DNA from: Bacteroidales bacterium | GTDB lineage: Bacteria; Bacteroidota; Bacteroidia; Bacteroidales; UBA932 | Assembly: GCA_016285215.1 (NCBI GenBank) | Contig: JAEEQI010000116.1 | Location: 1-7,489, forward strand | DNA length: 7,489 bases | Direction of reading: 5' to 3' | Shown here: in pieces, positions 1 to 7,108 of the stretch | Layout: each line of letters begins with the position of its first letter | Numbering within the stretch: the stretch's first letter is position 1 | The notes under the pieces: model-generated | What the model was told of the DNA's origin: nothing | Databases searched by the model: none | What the model saw: only the letters and a program-made list of their open reading frames with translations | Position numbers and translations under genes: made by a program

Positions 1-1
1 G

Positions 2-1255
2 TATCTGGGTATTGATTGCACCAAGATTGAGTCCTATGCCAATGCCAGCAGTACCAACATCGGTGAGTCCACCAATCCCTATCTGATTGGCGATAAATTC
101 CAGATGGATTACCTCCATACGGCTATGAAAACAGGCACCACCTATGTTAAACTGGTCGATGATGTAGATTTGAACAGCGAGGCCTGGACTCCACTAAATA
201 CGAGTAGTCCCTATGATAAGGGGATTGTTTTTAATGGTAACGGAAAAACCATCAAAAAACTGTCTTCTTCTGGTAAGTATGCTAGTTTCGCGGGCGTGTT
301 ATATGGCTCTATTTATAATGTTATTTTTGATTCGGCCAACATTAGCTCAGACCAAACGAATTCAGGCGTGGTTGCTGGTTATATTGGAACGGGAACGTCT
401 ACTCTTAAAGGTAGTTTAAGCAACATCACCGTGAAACACTCCAACATATCAAGTACTGCAAATTACGTAGGAGGCATTGCCGCAAGGGTAGCTAATATTG
501 ACGGGAACATTGTGGGCTGTAAGGTGTTTGATACGGAAATCAGTGGCGCCCAATATGTAGGCGGCCTTTTCGGGTATATTGCGATGGCGTGTAATGTAGA
601 AAAGAGCTACTTCTCCGGTTCAGTTTCAGCAAGTGGCAATATTTCAGGAGGATTAGTTGGATCGACAGCAAATGTTGTTATTATAATCCGCAATTGCTAC
701 ACGACCGGGACAGTGAGTGGAGGAGCCGGAACTCAGCGTGTCGGGGGTATTGCTGGAGAGTTAGGAGAAGGCGGGTCCGTAGTTAATTGTTATTCTACCG
801 CTGCCGTTTCAGCAGCACGCGTATGTGGCGGTATTGTTGGTCGCGCTTGCGGTGGTACCTGGGATACGACGAAGGCATCGAACAATACGATTTCCGGTTG
901 TATTGCCTTTAATTCGGCTGTTAAAGCCACTGCAAAAGGTGATTATGGATCATCCGGTGCTGTGGTTGGTTTTACCTCTTGCAAGAATATTCTTTCGGAT
1001 TGTTATCGTGTTTATAACATGGATTATAGCAATTCAAATAACACTACCGAATTTATTACGACTATGGTTGACCAGCCCAATTGTGATGGAAAAAACTGGA
1101 CCCAGGGTACAACTGTAGGAACTATGGCCCCGAATCAATGTCCTTACTATGGTAAAGTGGCTGCTAATGAAGCCACTGTCAAATCTATAGCTATTGCCCT
1201 TGGTTGGGACGATACTATATGGGATTTCTCCACGGATCTCCCCACTTTGAAATAA
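2..1255 (+). CDS. GLUG-repeat cell-surface protein, 5'-truncated by window edge
   Basis: The reading frame is open from base 2 to the TAA at 1253-1255, so this is the last ~417 codons of a longer gene. The first in-frame ATG (104) is not the true start, because coding sequence of the same character lies upstream. The first ~100 residues resemble the lead-in of GLUG proteins (LVDDVDLNSEAWTPL, then FNGNGKTIKKL). After them come about six or seven degenerate units of roughly 28-40 residues centred on a V/I-GG-I/L-x-G core, near bases 365, 465, 555, 645, 740, 825 and 955. Most are followed by a CY- or C-containing turn such as NCYTTG and NCYSTA. The C-terminus (WDFSTDLPTLK) is a common ending for these proteins. 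The family is typically exported and predicted to form a repetitive beta-rich surface structure; adhesion or glycan contact is often assumed but not shown. No enzymatic motif or sorting domain is visible in this part. Base composition is clearly more AT-rich than the downstream genes. Confidence 0.8.
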   Translation, partial: YLGIDCTKIESYANASSTNIGESTNPYLIGDKFQMDYLHTAMKTGTTYVKLVDDVDLNSEAWTPLNTSSPYDKGIVFNGNGKTIKKLSSSGKYASFAGVLYGSIYNVIFDSANISSDQTNSGVVAGYIGTGTSTLKGSLSNITVKHSNISSTANYVGGIAARVANIDGNIVGCKVFDTEISGAQYVGGLFGYIAMACNVEKSYFSGSVSASGNISGGLVGSTANVVIIIRNCYTTGTVSGGAGTQRVGGIAGELGEGGSVVNCYSTAAVSAARVCGGIVGRACGGTWDTTKASNNTISGCIAFNSAVKATAKGDYGSSGAVVGFTSCKNILSDCYRVYNMDYSNSNNTTEFITTMVDQPNCDGKNWTQGTTVGTMAPNQCPYYGKVAANEATVKSIAIALGWDDTIWDFSTDLPTLK

Positions 1256-1268
1256 CTTTTAAATCTTT

Positions 1269-2651
1269 ATGAGCGTCATAGATTTCTTTAAAATGGAAGC
1301 TGGGGCCAAGGCGGCTCCGGTACCGGCAGAGAAGGTAGACAAGACCTACAAGCGCCTGCGGATGCAGACGTTCCTGGCAGCCACCTTTGGCTATGCCCTG
1401 TACTATGTGTGCCGCCTGTCTATGGGCGTGATGAAGCAGCCGCTCATTGATGCCGGCCTGCTGAATGCCACGCAGCTGGGTATCATTGGCGCCTGCCTGT
1501 ACTGGGCCTATGCCATCTGCAAGCTCTTCAGCGGCTTCCTGGCCGACAGCTCCAACATCAAACGCTTTATGGCCCTGGGCCTGGTGGTGTCCGTGCTTAT
1601 GAACTTTGTTATGGGCATCCTGGGCGTGAGTGCACTCAATGGCGGAATTGCCAATTCGGGCCTCTTTATTGCGTTTGCCATTTGCTGGGCCATCAACGGC
1701 GGTGCCCAGTCTATGGGTGCTCCGCCGGCCATCATTTCGCTGTCCAGATGGTATCCGCTTCGCATACGCGGTACGTACTACGGCTTCTTCAGCAGCTCGC
1801 ACAACATTGGCGAAGGCCTTTCCTTCGTGTTTGTGGGTATGCTGGTGGCCGCTCTGGGCTGGAAGTGGGGCTTCTTTGGCGCCGCCCTGGCCGGTGTGGT
1901 GGGTATAGCCATCATCCTCATCTTTATGCACAATTCTCCCGAGTCCAAGGGCCTTCCGCCCATTGAGATTCTCTCCGGAGAGGCCGAAGAAAAGCAGGAC
2001 CTTACCCCCGAGCAGAAGCGGGCCCAGACCAAGCGTATGCAGGCTGCCGTGATCAAGAATCCCGGCGTGTGGATTCTGGCCGGCGCCAGCGCCTTCATGT
2101 ATATGAGCCGCTATGCCATTAACGAATGGGGTACCATCTTCCTCCAGGAGGCCAAGGGCTATGACCTGGCGGGAGCCGCTGCCATCATTGGCATCAACCC
2201 CATCTTCGGTATCATAGGCACGGTGGTATCCGGCTGGCTGAGTGATGTCCTGTTCCGTGGCGACCGTCGCTATCCTGCCCTGGTGGCCGGTGTGCTGGAA
2301 GCCGTTGCCCTGGCCCTGTTCCTGTTTGGCGGACCGGCCAAGTGGGTCAACATCCTGGCTATGATCCTGTTTGGTATTGCCATTGGCGTCCTGATTTGTT
2401 TCGTGGGCGGTCTTATGGCCGTTGATCTGGTGCCCCGTGAGGCTACCGGTGCAGCCCTGGGTATTATGGGCCTGGCCTCCTATGCGGCGGCCGGTTTGCA
2501 GAACGTGATCACGGGTGCCCTCCTGGATAACAACATTGTGGATGGCGTGCACGACTTTACCTATGCCGGCTGGTTCTGGCTGGCATCGGCCGTCATATCC
2601 TTCGTGCTTCCTATCTTCAACTGGAAACGGAAACAACAGACAATTGAGTAA
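1269..2651 (+). CDS. MFS organophosphate:phosphate antiporter (GlpT/UhpT-like, OPA family)
   Basis: This 460-residue inner-membrane transporter has the usual length and about twelve hydrophobic segments. A charged central loop lies around residues 221-262. It resembles the organophosphate:Pi antiporters, which exchange phosphate for glycerol-3-phosphate or hexose phosphates. Residues matching the GlpT substrate site are present by motif alignment: R49 in YYVCRLSM (GlpT R45), K85 in YAICKLFSG (K80), H178 in SSSHNIGEG (H165) and R281 in YMSRYAINEW (R269). The late-helix motif ATGAALGIMGLASYAAAG is also typical of the family. The ATG at 1269 follows the GLUG gene by 13 bases. It has no Shine-Dalgarno sequence, only an A/T-rich leader, as is normal in Bacteroidota. 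The next gene starts 3 bases after the stop, which suggests one transcript. The substrate (glycerol-3-P, hexose-6-P, another organophosphate, or Pi exchange) cannot be told from sequence, so no symbol is given. Confidence 0.85.
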   Translation: MSVIDFFKMEAGAKAAPVPAEKVDKTYKRLRMQTFLAATFGYALYYVCRLSMGVMKQPLIDAGLLNATQLGIIGACLYWAYAICKLFSGFLADSSNIKRFMALGLVVSVLMNFVMGILGVSALNGGIANSGLFIAFAICWAINGGAQSMGAPPAIISLSRWYPLRIRGTYYGFFSSSHNIGEGLSFVFVGMLVAALGWKWGFFGAALAGVVGIAIILIFMHNSPESKGLPPIEILSGEAEEKQDLTPEQKRAQTKRMQAAVIKNPGVWILAGASAFMYMSRYAINEWGTIFLQEAKGYDLAGAAAIIGINPIFGIIGTVVSGWLSDVLFRGDRRYPALVAGVLEAVALALFLFGGPAKWVNILAMILFGIAIGVLICFVGGLMAVDLVPREATGAALGIMGLASYAAAGLQNVITGALLDNNIVDGVHDFTYAGWFWLASAVISFVLPIFNWKRKQQTIE

Positions 2652-2654
2652 TAT

Positions 2655-4838
2655 ATGTTTACTAAAAATTTAAACCGATTCTTCTGCCTCCTGGCGCTGA
2701 GTGTTCTGTTCCTGGGTCAAGTGGCCCGGGCCCAGGCCCCGTCCGGTGAGGGATGGCAGTGCGTCACCGTTAACGACGGCATTACTTACTATTCATTTAC
2801 CGGCGTAGAGCCGGTCTCCGGATCCCCCCAGCGGATTCATGTAACCGACTGGGACATGTCCAACAAAGACTATGCATTGCGTTTCGTCTGGTCCGGAGAA
2901 AGGTGCGCCACCTCAGAAATCTTCCGTCGGGAGAATGCCGTGGTGGCCCTCAATGCCGCCTATGAACCGGAATCGATAGTCCTCAAAATGGGAGGGACTT
3001 ATCATTCCTGCATGCCCAAAGACGTGGTGATGAAAACCCCCGTTCCCAACTGGAAGAGCGAGGCGGCCGTGTACACCGACGCCACCGGGCAGAAGATTCG
3101 TATCGGTTTTGACGGAAAGGATAAGACCATCGCCGAGCAGCGTGAGTTTTATGCAAACTCCACCTGGGACAACATCTACACCAGTGCCCCGATGCTCATT
3201 GACGACTACAATCCTGTGGGCGCCTTCTTCGTAGACAGTACCCTCACGGCCGCCCAGCTGGCCGAGTATAACTACGAGGATCCCATCCGTCACCAGGGTG
3301 TGCGCCATCCCCGTACGGCCGTGGCCCTCACCGGAGACAATCACTTTATCATGGTGGCTGTGGACGGCCGCCGTCCGGGCGTGAGCGAGGGAATGTCGGC
3401 CCGTGAGCTGACTCGTTTCATTGAGAAAAACTTCCATCCCCGCTATGCCCTGAATATGGACGGCGGCGGTTCCACCACTATGTGCGTCCGCGGTCTGGGT
3501 GACCCCGAGACCCACGTGGTGAACCACCCCTTCAGCAACAAGGCTGCCGAACAGGGAGTAGAGCGCAAGCTGGTGTCGTTCTTCGCCATTGTGGAGACGC
3601 CCAAGGAGCCCGTGACCGATGTGAGGGAAAAGGTAAAGGCCGACTGGAACAAGTCGTCCGGTCTGGACTGCGTGCTGGACTGGGGCCCCAAGCCGGGCAG
3701 CCCCACCCCCAAGGGTTATGAGGCCACTTACATCAGCCATTACGGCCGCCACGGTTCCCGCTTTGCCTATACGGCCAAAGCCTATACCGTGCTGCTGGAT
3801 ATGCTTCGCGAGGGGGCTCAGAAGGACAACCTTACCCCTTACGGCCAAACTATGCTGGACCAGCTGGAGCCCTTCTGGAAAGCAGTGGAATACCGCGTGG
3901 GCGATTTGACGGAACTGGGCTGGCAGCAGCATCAGCAGATTGCCAAGACTATGGTTCAGAGCTTCCCCAAGGCCTTTGTCAAGGGAAGCCGCGTGGACGC
4001 CTGTTCTTCGGCCTCCGTGCGCTCCATCATCTCTATGACTTCCTGCGTTTCCAGCATCTCCCGTGAGGCCCCCGTGGCCGACGTGTATGCCCACCAGGGC
4101 AAGCTGGATATTCAGGCCACCCGTCCCAACGAAGCCAAGAACCCGTTTGTATACAAGGGCCCCGTGACGGTGTTCCCTTATTCCGAGACTTCGGAGGAGT
4201 TCTTCCTTCGCCATTTCCCTCAGTACCCCGAGGTGCTGGGCCGTCTGTTCAAGGACACGGATGTGGCCCTGACCGGCCGTAACGCTCACGACGTATTCTT
4301 TAACCTCTATATGTTTGTGGCCGGTATGAACAGCCTGCCGCAGGATCTTCGCCTGGACGTGAAGGATTTCTTCACCCCCGAAGAGTATGCCATTCTCTGG
4401 GAGACCGACAACTACGAGCGTTTCCGCGAGTACCTGCCTTACCGTACTTCCTGCTCGTCCATCGTGGATGATATGGTGGCCAAGGCCGATGCCCGCCTCT
4501 CTTCCCGCGAGAGAGGAGCCGACCTCCGTTTTGGCCACGACCACATTATGATGGCCCTCATGATGATCATGGACATTGACGACTTCAACAAGTACCCGTC
4601 CAATGCCGACGACCTGGTGCAGGTGTTCCAGACCTACCGTTCGGCTATGGCTACCAACCTTCAGATGGTATTTTATACGCCTGTCAAGGGCCGTGCCGGC
4701 GATACGCTGGTGAAGGTGCTTCACAATGGTGAAGAGGTGCGTTTGGGTTCCCTTCGGCCCTTTGACGGCGCGTATTATAAATGGGCCGATGTCAGAGATT
4801 ATCTGCAAAAACGAGTATCTTTGTTTGTTGACCGGTAA
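2655..4838 (+). CDS. Exported fusion: phosphodiester glycosidase (NAGPA/DUF2233) + histidine acid phosphatase
   Basis: This 727-residue protein has a Sec signal peptide (KNLNR, hydrophobic core 9-23, likely cut near ARA-Q at 26), so it acts in the periplasm or outside. Residues ~33-314 match the NAGPA/DUF2233 fold of the human mannose-6-phosphate uncovering enzyme. Marks are NAAYE in the 'NGGFF' position, RHPRTAVAL (217-225), VDGRRPG (236-242) and MDGGGSTTM (268-276). The family splits sugar-1-phosphodiesters and related bonds. After a short linker, residues ~322-727 form a branch-2 histidine phosphatase. It has PTPKGYEATYISHYGRHGSR with R365-H366-G367-x-R369, a second arginine in SVRS (R456), and a late GHDH motif (H628, D629) as proton donor. 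The catalytic residues I looked for in the phosphatase half are present. The HD rather than HAE motif argues against a classical MINPP phytase. One uninterrupted frame shows a true fusion. The gene sits 3 bases after the antiporter gene and 2 before the EEP lipoprotein gene. The substrate is unknown. Confidence 0.85.
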   Translation: MFTKNLNRFFCLLALSVLFLGQVARAQAPSGEGWQCVTVNDGITYYSFTGVEPVSGSPQRIHVTDWDMSNKDYALRFVWSGERCATSEIFRRENAVVALNAAYEPESIVLKMGGTYHSCMPKDVVMKTPVPNWKSEAAVYTDATGQKIRIGFDGKDKTIAEQREFYANSTWDNIYTSAPMLIDDYNPVGAFFVDSTLTAAQLAEYNYEDPIRHQGVRHPRTAVALTGDNHFIMVAVDGRRPGVSEGMSARELTRFIEKNFHPRYALNMDGGGSTTMCVRGLGDPETHVVNHPFSNKAAEQGVERKLVSFFAIVETPKEPVTDVREKVKADWNKSSGLDCVLDWGPKPGSPTPKGYEATYISHYGRHGSRFAYTAKAYTVLLDMLREGAQKDNLTPYGQTMLDQLEPFWKAVEYRVGDLTELGWQQHQQIAKTMVQSFPKAFVKGSRVDACSSASVRSIISMTSCVSSISREAPVADVYAHQGKLDIQATRPNEAKNPFVYKGPVTVFPYSETSEEFFLRHFPQYPEVLGRLFKDTDVALTGRNAHDVFFNLYMFVAGMNSLPQDLRLDVKDFFTPEEYAILWETDNYERFREYLPYRTSCSSIVDDMVAKADARLSSRERGADLRFGHDHIMMALMMIMDIDDFNKYPSNADDLVQVFQTYRSAMATNLQMVFYTPVKGRAGDTLVKVLHNGEEVRLGSLRPFDGAYYKWADVRDYLQKRVSLFVDR
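4816..4823 (+). promoter_or_regulatory. Possible -7 box (TATCTTTG) inside the fusion gene's 3' end
   Basis: TATCTTTG fits the Bacteroidota -7 consensus TAnnTTTG and lies 18 bases before the ATG of the EEP lipoprotein gene, a normal spacing for a short leader. It overlaps the last codons of the phosphatase gene. I see no TTG -33 element at the expected distance upstream, so it may be coding sequence that matches by chance. If active, it would let the lipoprotein gene be transcribed apart from the antiporter and fusion genes. Confidence 0.3.
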
Positions 4839-4840
4839 AG

Positions 4841-5599
4841 ATGAAAAGACTGATTCCCATAGTGCTGCTGCTGGGCTTGCTCTCCTGCGAGCCCAGCCGG
4901 CATACGATGACCCTGATTACGTATAACGTAGGTGCCTTCTCCAAGTATATGGATAACAGTACTTCGGAGGTGGCTAAACTCATTCTGGACAACGACGCCA
5001 CTTTTGTGGCCCTGAACGAGCTGGACAGCTGCAACCGCCGTCACGGCAATTACCAGCTGGCCGACCTGGCCGCCGCGCTGGGGGACTGGTCCTACCAGTT
5101 TGCTTCGGCCTTCCCTTATGCCGGAGGCGGTTATGGGAACGGCGTGGTGACTTCCAGGCACATCGATGACGGATACGGCATCCTCCTTCCCAAGGGCGAT
5201 GGCTCCGAGCAGCGCAGCGTGGCCGTTGTGGAAACTTCGGCCTGTGTCTTTGCCTCCGTCCATCTGGACCACAAGGGACAGACCGCCGCGCTGGATCAGA
5301 TGGCGCAGGTCAATGAGTGGTTCACCACCAAGTACGCAGGGTATTCCAAGCCGGTTTTCCTTTGCGGAGACTTCAACGTAACGCCGGACAGCGATGTCAT
5401 AGAGCTGGCCGAAAGATGCTGGACACAGCTCTCCGGAGTGGATTACACCCATTCCACCACCCGGCCCCGGCACTGCATCGACTATGTCTTTGCCCTCAAG
5501 GTGGCCGCTCCGGTGAAAGTCCTGGAAAGCGTTGTGCTTACGGAAGGAACGGCGGAACTGTCTGACCATTTTCCTGTAAAAGTTACCGTGGAGTATTAA
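4841..5599 (+). CDS. EEP-superfamily lipoprotein (endonuclease/exonuclease/phosphatase family)
   Basis: This is a 252-residue protein with a lipoprotein signal: KR, a leucine-rich core and lipobox LLSC with C16 as the lipidated cysteine. There is no obvious acidic surface-export signal right after C16 (EPSRH), so a periplasm-facing position is as likely as a surface one. The DNase I-like fold is shown by N29 (TYNVG), E60 (ALNELD), H141 (SVHLDH), D177 and N179 (GDFNVTPDS), D214 (CIDYVF) and D242-H243 (SDHFPV). This is the full Mg-dependent phosphoesterase set. Members include nucleases, sphingomyelinases and inositol-polyphosphate phosphatases, and nothing here decides between them. The start follows the fusion gene's stop by 2 bases, so translational coupling is likely. 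The neighbours suggest a part in breaking down phosphodiesters outside the cytoplasm, which is inference. Confidence 0.85.
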   Translation: MKRLIPIVLLLGLLSCEPSRHTMTLITYNVGAFSKYMDNSTSEVAKLILDNDATFVALNELDSCNRRHGNYQLADLAAALGDWSYQFASAFPYAGGGYGNGVVTSRHIDDGYGILLPKGDGSEQRSVAVVETSACVFASVHLDHKGQTAALDQMAQVNEWFTTKYAGYSKPVFLCGDFNVTPDSDVIELAERCWTQLSGVDYTHSTTRPRHCIDYVFALKVAAPVKVLESVVLTEGTAELSDHFPVKVTVEY

Positions 5600-5608
5600 G
5601 GGAAAATG

Positions 5609-5636
5609 TGTATCTTTGCAAGATAGTAAAGATACA
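5609..5636. repeat. Perfect 9-bp inverted repeat over the cysS promoter
   Basis: TGTATCTTT (5609-5617) and AAAGATACA (5628-5636) are exact reverse complements separated by 10 bases. The left arm contains most of the -7 box and the right arm lies in the predicted leader. The stem is AT-rich and has no U-tract after it, so it does not look like an intrinsic terminator. It could be an operator, a weak hairpin in read-through RNA, or chance. Confidence 0.5.
5611..5618 (+). promoter_or_regulatory. Probable cysS promoter -7 box (TATCTTTG)
   Basis: TATCTTTG followed by CA matches the Bacteroidota -7 consensus TAnnTTTG. It lies in the 41-base gap between the lipoprotein gene and cysS. Transcription would start near 5625, giving a leader of about 15 bases before the ATG at 5641. 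A clear TTG -33 element is not visible around 5585-5592, so the call rests on the -7 box and its position. Confidence 0.5.
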
Positions 5637-5640
5637 TAGC

Positions 5641-7107
5641 ATGAGACCCTTATACCTTACAAATACCCTTTCCCGCAACAAGGAACTTTTCAAGCCCATT
5701 CACGAGGGCCACGTAGGAATGTACGTGTGCGGCCCCACCGTGTATGGCGATGCCCATCTAGGTCACGCCCGTCCCGGCGTGACCTATGACGTTTTGTTCC
5801 GTCTGCTCAAATACCTGGGATACAAGGTGCGTTATGTCCGCAACATCACGGACGTGGGACACCTGGAGCACGACGCCGACGAAGGAGAGGACAAGATTGC
5901 CAAGAAAGCCCGTCTGGAGCAGCTGGAGCCTATGGAGGTGGTCCAGTACTACACGGAGCGTTACCACGAGGCTATGCGCCTTCTCAACGTGCAGTCGCCT
6001 TCCATCGAGCCCCGTGCTTCGGCCCATATCATAGAGCAGATTGAGGCCATCAAGAAGATCCTGGCGGCCGGTTACGCCTACGAGAGCAACGGCTCCATCT
6101 ATTTTGACGTCCAGAAGTACAACCAGGACCACCATTATGGTGTTCTTTCGGGCCGAAATTTGGACGACACCCTGGAAGGCACCCGCAGCCTGGACGGCCA
6201 GAGCGACAAGCGCGCCCCGTTTGACTTTGCCCTTTGGAAGAAGGCCGAACCTGAGCACATTATGCGCTGGCCCAGTCCCTGGGGAGACGGTTTCCCCGGC
6301 TGGCACCTGGAGTGCAGCGTGATGGGGGAGAAGTACCTGGGTGAGGAGTTTGACATCCACGGCGGCGGTATGGACCTGATGTTCCCGCACCACGAGTGCG
6401 AGATTGCCCAGAACGTGGCTTCCCGCGGTACGCAGGGCGTGCACTACTGGGTGCACAACAATATGATCACCATCAACGGACAGAAGATGGGCAAGAGCCT
6501 GGGTAACTTCATTACGCTGCCCCAGCTCTTCGCCGGAGACCATCCCAAGCTGGAGAAGGCCTACACCCCTATGACCATCCGTTTCTTCATCCTGCAGGCC
6601 CACTATCGCAGCACGCTGGACTTCTCCAACGAAGCCCTGCAGGCCGCAGAGAAGGGTTTGGGCCGATTGATGCAGGCCTGGCGTGCCCTGCCGGAGGCCT
6701 CTGTCATACCGAGCGACGCGAGTGTATCTCCTGCCGTCAAAGAAATCATCGAAGCCGTCCTGGACGCCCTCTGCGATGACCTCAATACCCCTATCGCCAT
6801 CGCCCATCTCTTCGATGCGGTGAAGCTCATCAATGCCGGCGGTCTGTCCCAGGCCGATGCCGCCGCCCTGCGCCAGCTCTTTGACGAGGTGGTGGGCGGT
6901 GTCCTGGGTCTCAAGGACGAGGAAGCCGGTGCCTCTAACAAGGCCCAGAAGGCCCTGGAAGGCGTGATGCAGCTGGTGCTGGAAAACCGCAAGAAGGCCC
7001 GCGAAGAAAAAAACTGGGCCGAGAGCGACCACATCCGCGACCTCCTGGCCTCTTACGGCATCACGGTCAAGGATACCAAGGATGGTGCCACCTGGACATT
7101 GGAATAA
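5641..7107 (+). CDS. cysS: Cysteinyl-tRNA synthetase
   Basis: This class I synthetase charges tRNA-Cys with cysteine in the cytoplasm. It has 488 residues, near the usual ~460-490. The ATP-binding signature is HLGH (39-42) and the KMSKS-type loop is KMGKS (282-286). The zinc ligands that select cysteine are present as C30 (MYVCGPTVY), C225 (WHLECS), and H250 and E254 in HHECE. The C-terminal region has the [14 protein letters not shown] motif of the DALR domain and ends with the typical [11 protein letters not shown] helix and GATWTLE. I chose the ATG at 5641 because [15 protein letters not shown] aligns with the normal N-terminus. An upstream in-frame GTG at 5608 would place the -7 box inside the coding region. 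Residues 354-363 ([10 protein letters not shown]) form a non-conserved linker coded by a dispersed-repeat-like segment. The next gene begins one base after the stop. Confidence 0.97.
   Translation: MRPLYLTNTLSRNKELFKPIHEGHVGMYVCGPTVYGDAHLGHARPGVTYDVLFRLLKYLGYKVRYVRNITDVGHLEHDADEGEDKIAKKARLEQLEPMEVVQYYTERYHEAMRLLNVQSPSIEPRASAHIIEQIEAIKKILAAGYAYESNGSIYFDVQKYNQDHHYGVLSGRNLDDTLEGTRSLDGQSDKRAPFDFALWKKAEPEHIMRWPSPWGDGFPGWHLECSVMGEKYLGEEFDIHGGGMDLMFPHHECEIAQNVASRGTQGVHYWVHNNMITINGQKMGKSLGNFITLPQLFAGDHPKLEKAYTPMTIRFFILQAHYRSTLDFSNEALQAAEKGLGRLMQAWRALPEASVIPSDASVSPAVKEIIEAVLDALCDDLNTPIAIAHLFDAVKLINAGGLSQADAAALRQLFDEVVGGVLGLKDEEAGASNKAQKALEGVMQLVLENRKKAREEKNWAESDHIRDLLASYGITVKDTKDGATWTLE
6702..6730. 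repeat. Dispersed-repeat-like segment (TGTCATACCGAGCG...) in frame within cysS
   Basis: The segment begins TGTCATACCGAGCG and ends GTATCTC. It resembles the TGTCAT-nnTGAGCGnAGCGAnG-ATCTC class of short dispersed repeats that I recall from many bacterial genomes, including Bacteroidota. ATAC (6706-6709) and GTAT (6724-6727) are complementary near its ends. It is read in frame as part of [10 protein letters not shown] in a variable linker between the catalytic core and the DALR domain. Assignment is by remembered resemblance, since only one copy lies in the window. Confidence 0.45.
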
Positions 7108-7108
7108 T

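Noticed and set aside
104..106. ATG at 104 as the start of the GLUG protein
   Set aside because: The frame is open to the window edge, and the upstream residues read as normal protein of the same kind, with no signal peptide after 104.
1253..1260. TAACTTTT as a -7 promoter box for the transporter gene
   Set aside because: The last base does not fit TAnnTTTG, no -33 element is seen, and it lies only 8 bases before the start codon, leaving almost no room for a leader.
1215..2636. Long minus-strand open frame opposite the transporter gene
   Set aside because: It is the mirror of a GC-rich plus-strand gene. Its translation is rich in H, G and Q with no recognisable motif, while the plus strand encodes a clear transporter.
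2913..4808. 631-codon minus-strand open frame opposite the fusion gene
   Set aside because: It is low-complexity H/G/V-rich translation with no domain. The plus-strand frame holds two complete enzyme domains with catalytic residues.
5609..5636. The cysS-upstream inverted repeat as an intrinsic terminator
   Set aside because: The stem is AT-rich, the loop is 10 bases, and no run of T follows it.
5608..5640. Upstream GTG as an alternative cysS start
   Set aside because: It would add 11 residues not found at the N-terminus of the family and would make the -7 box part of the coding sequence. The ATG at 5641 fits both family alignment and promoter spacing.
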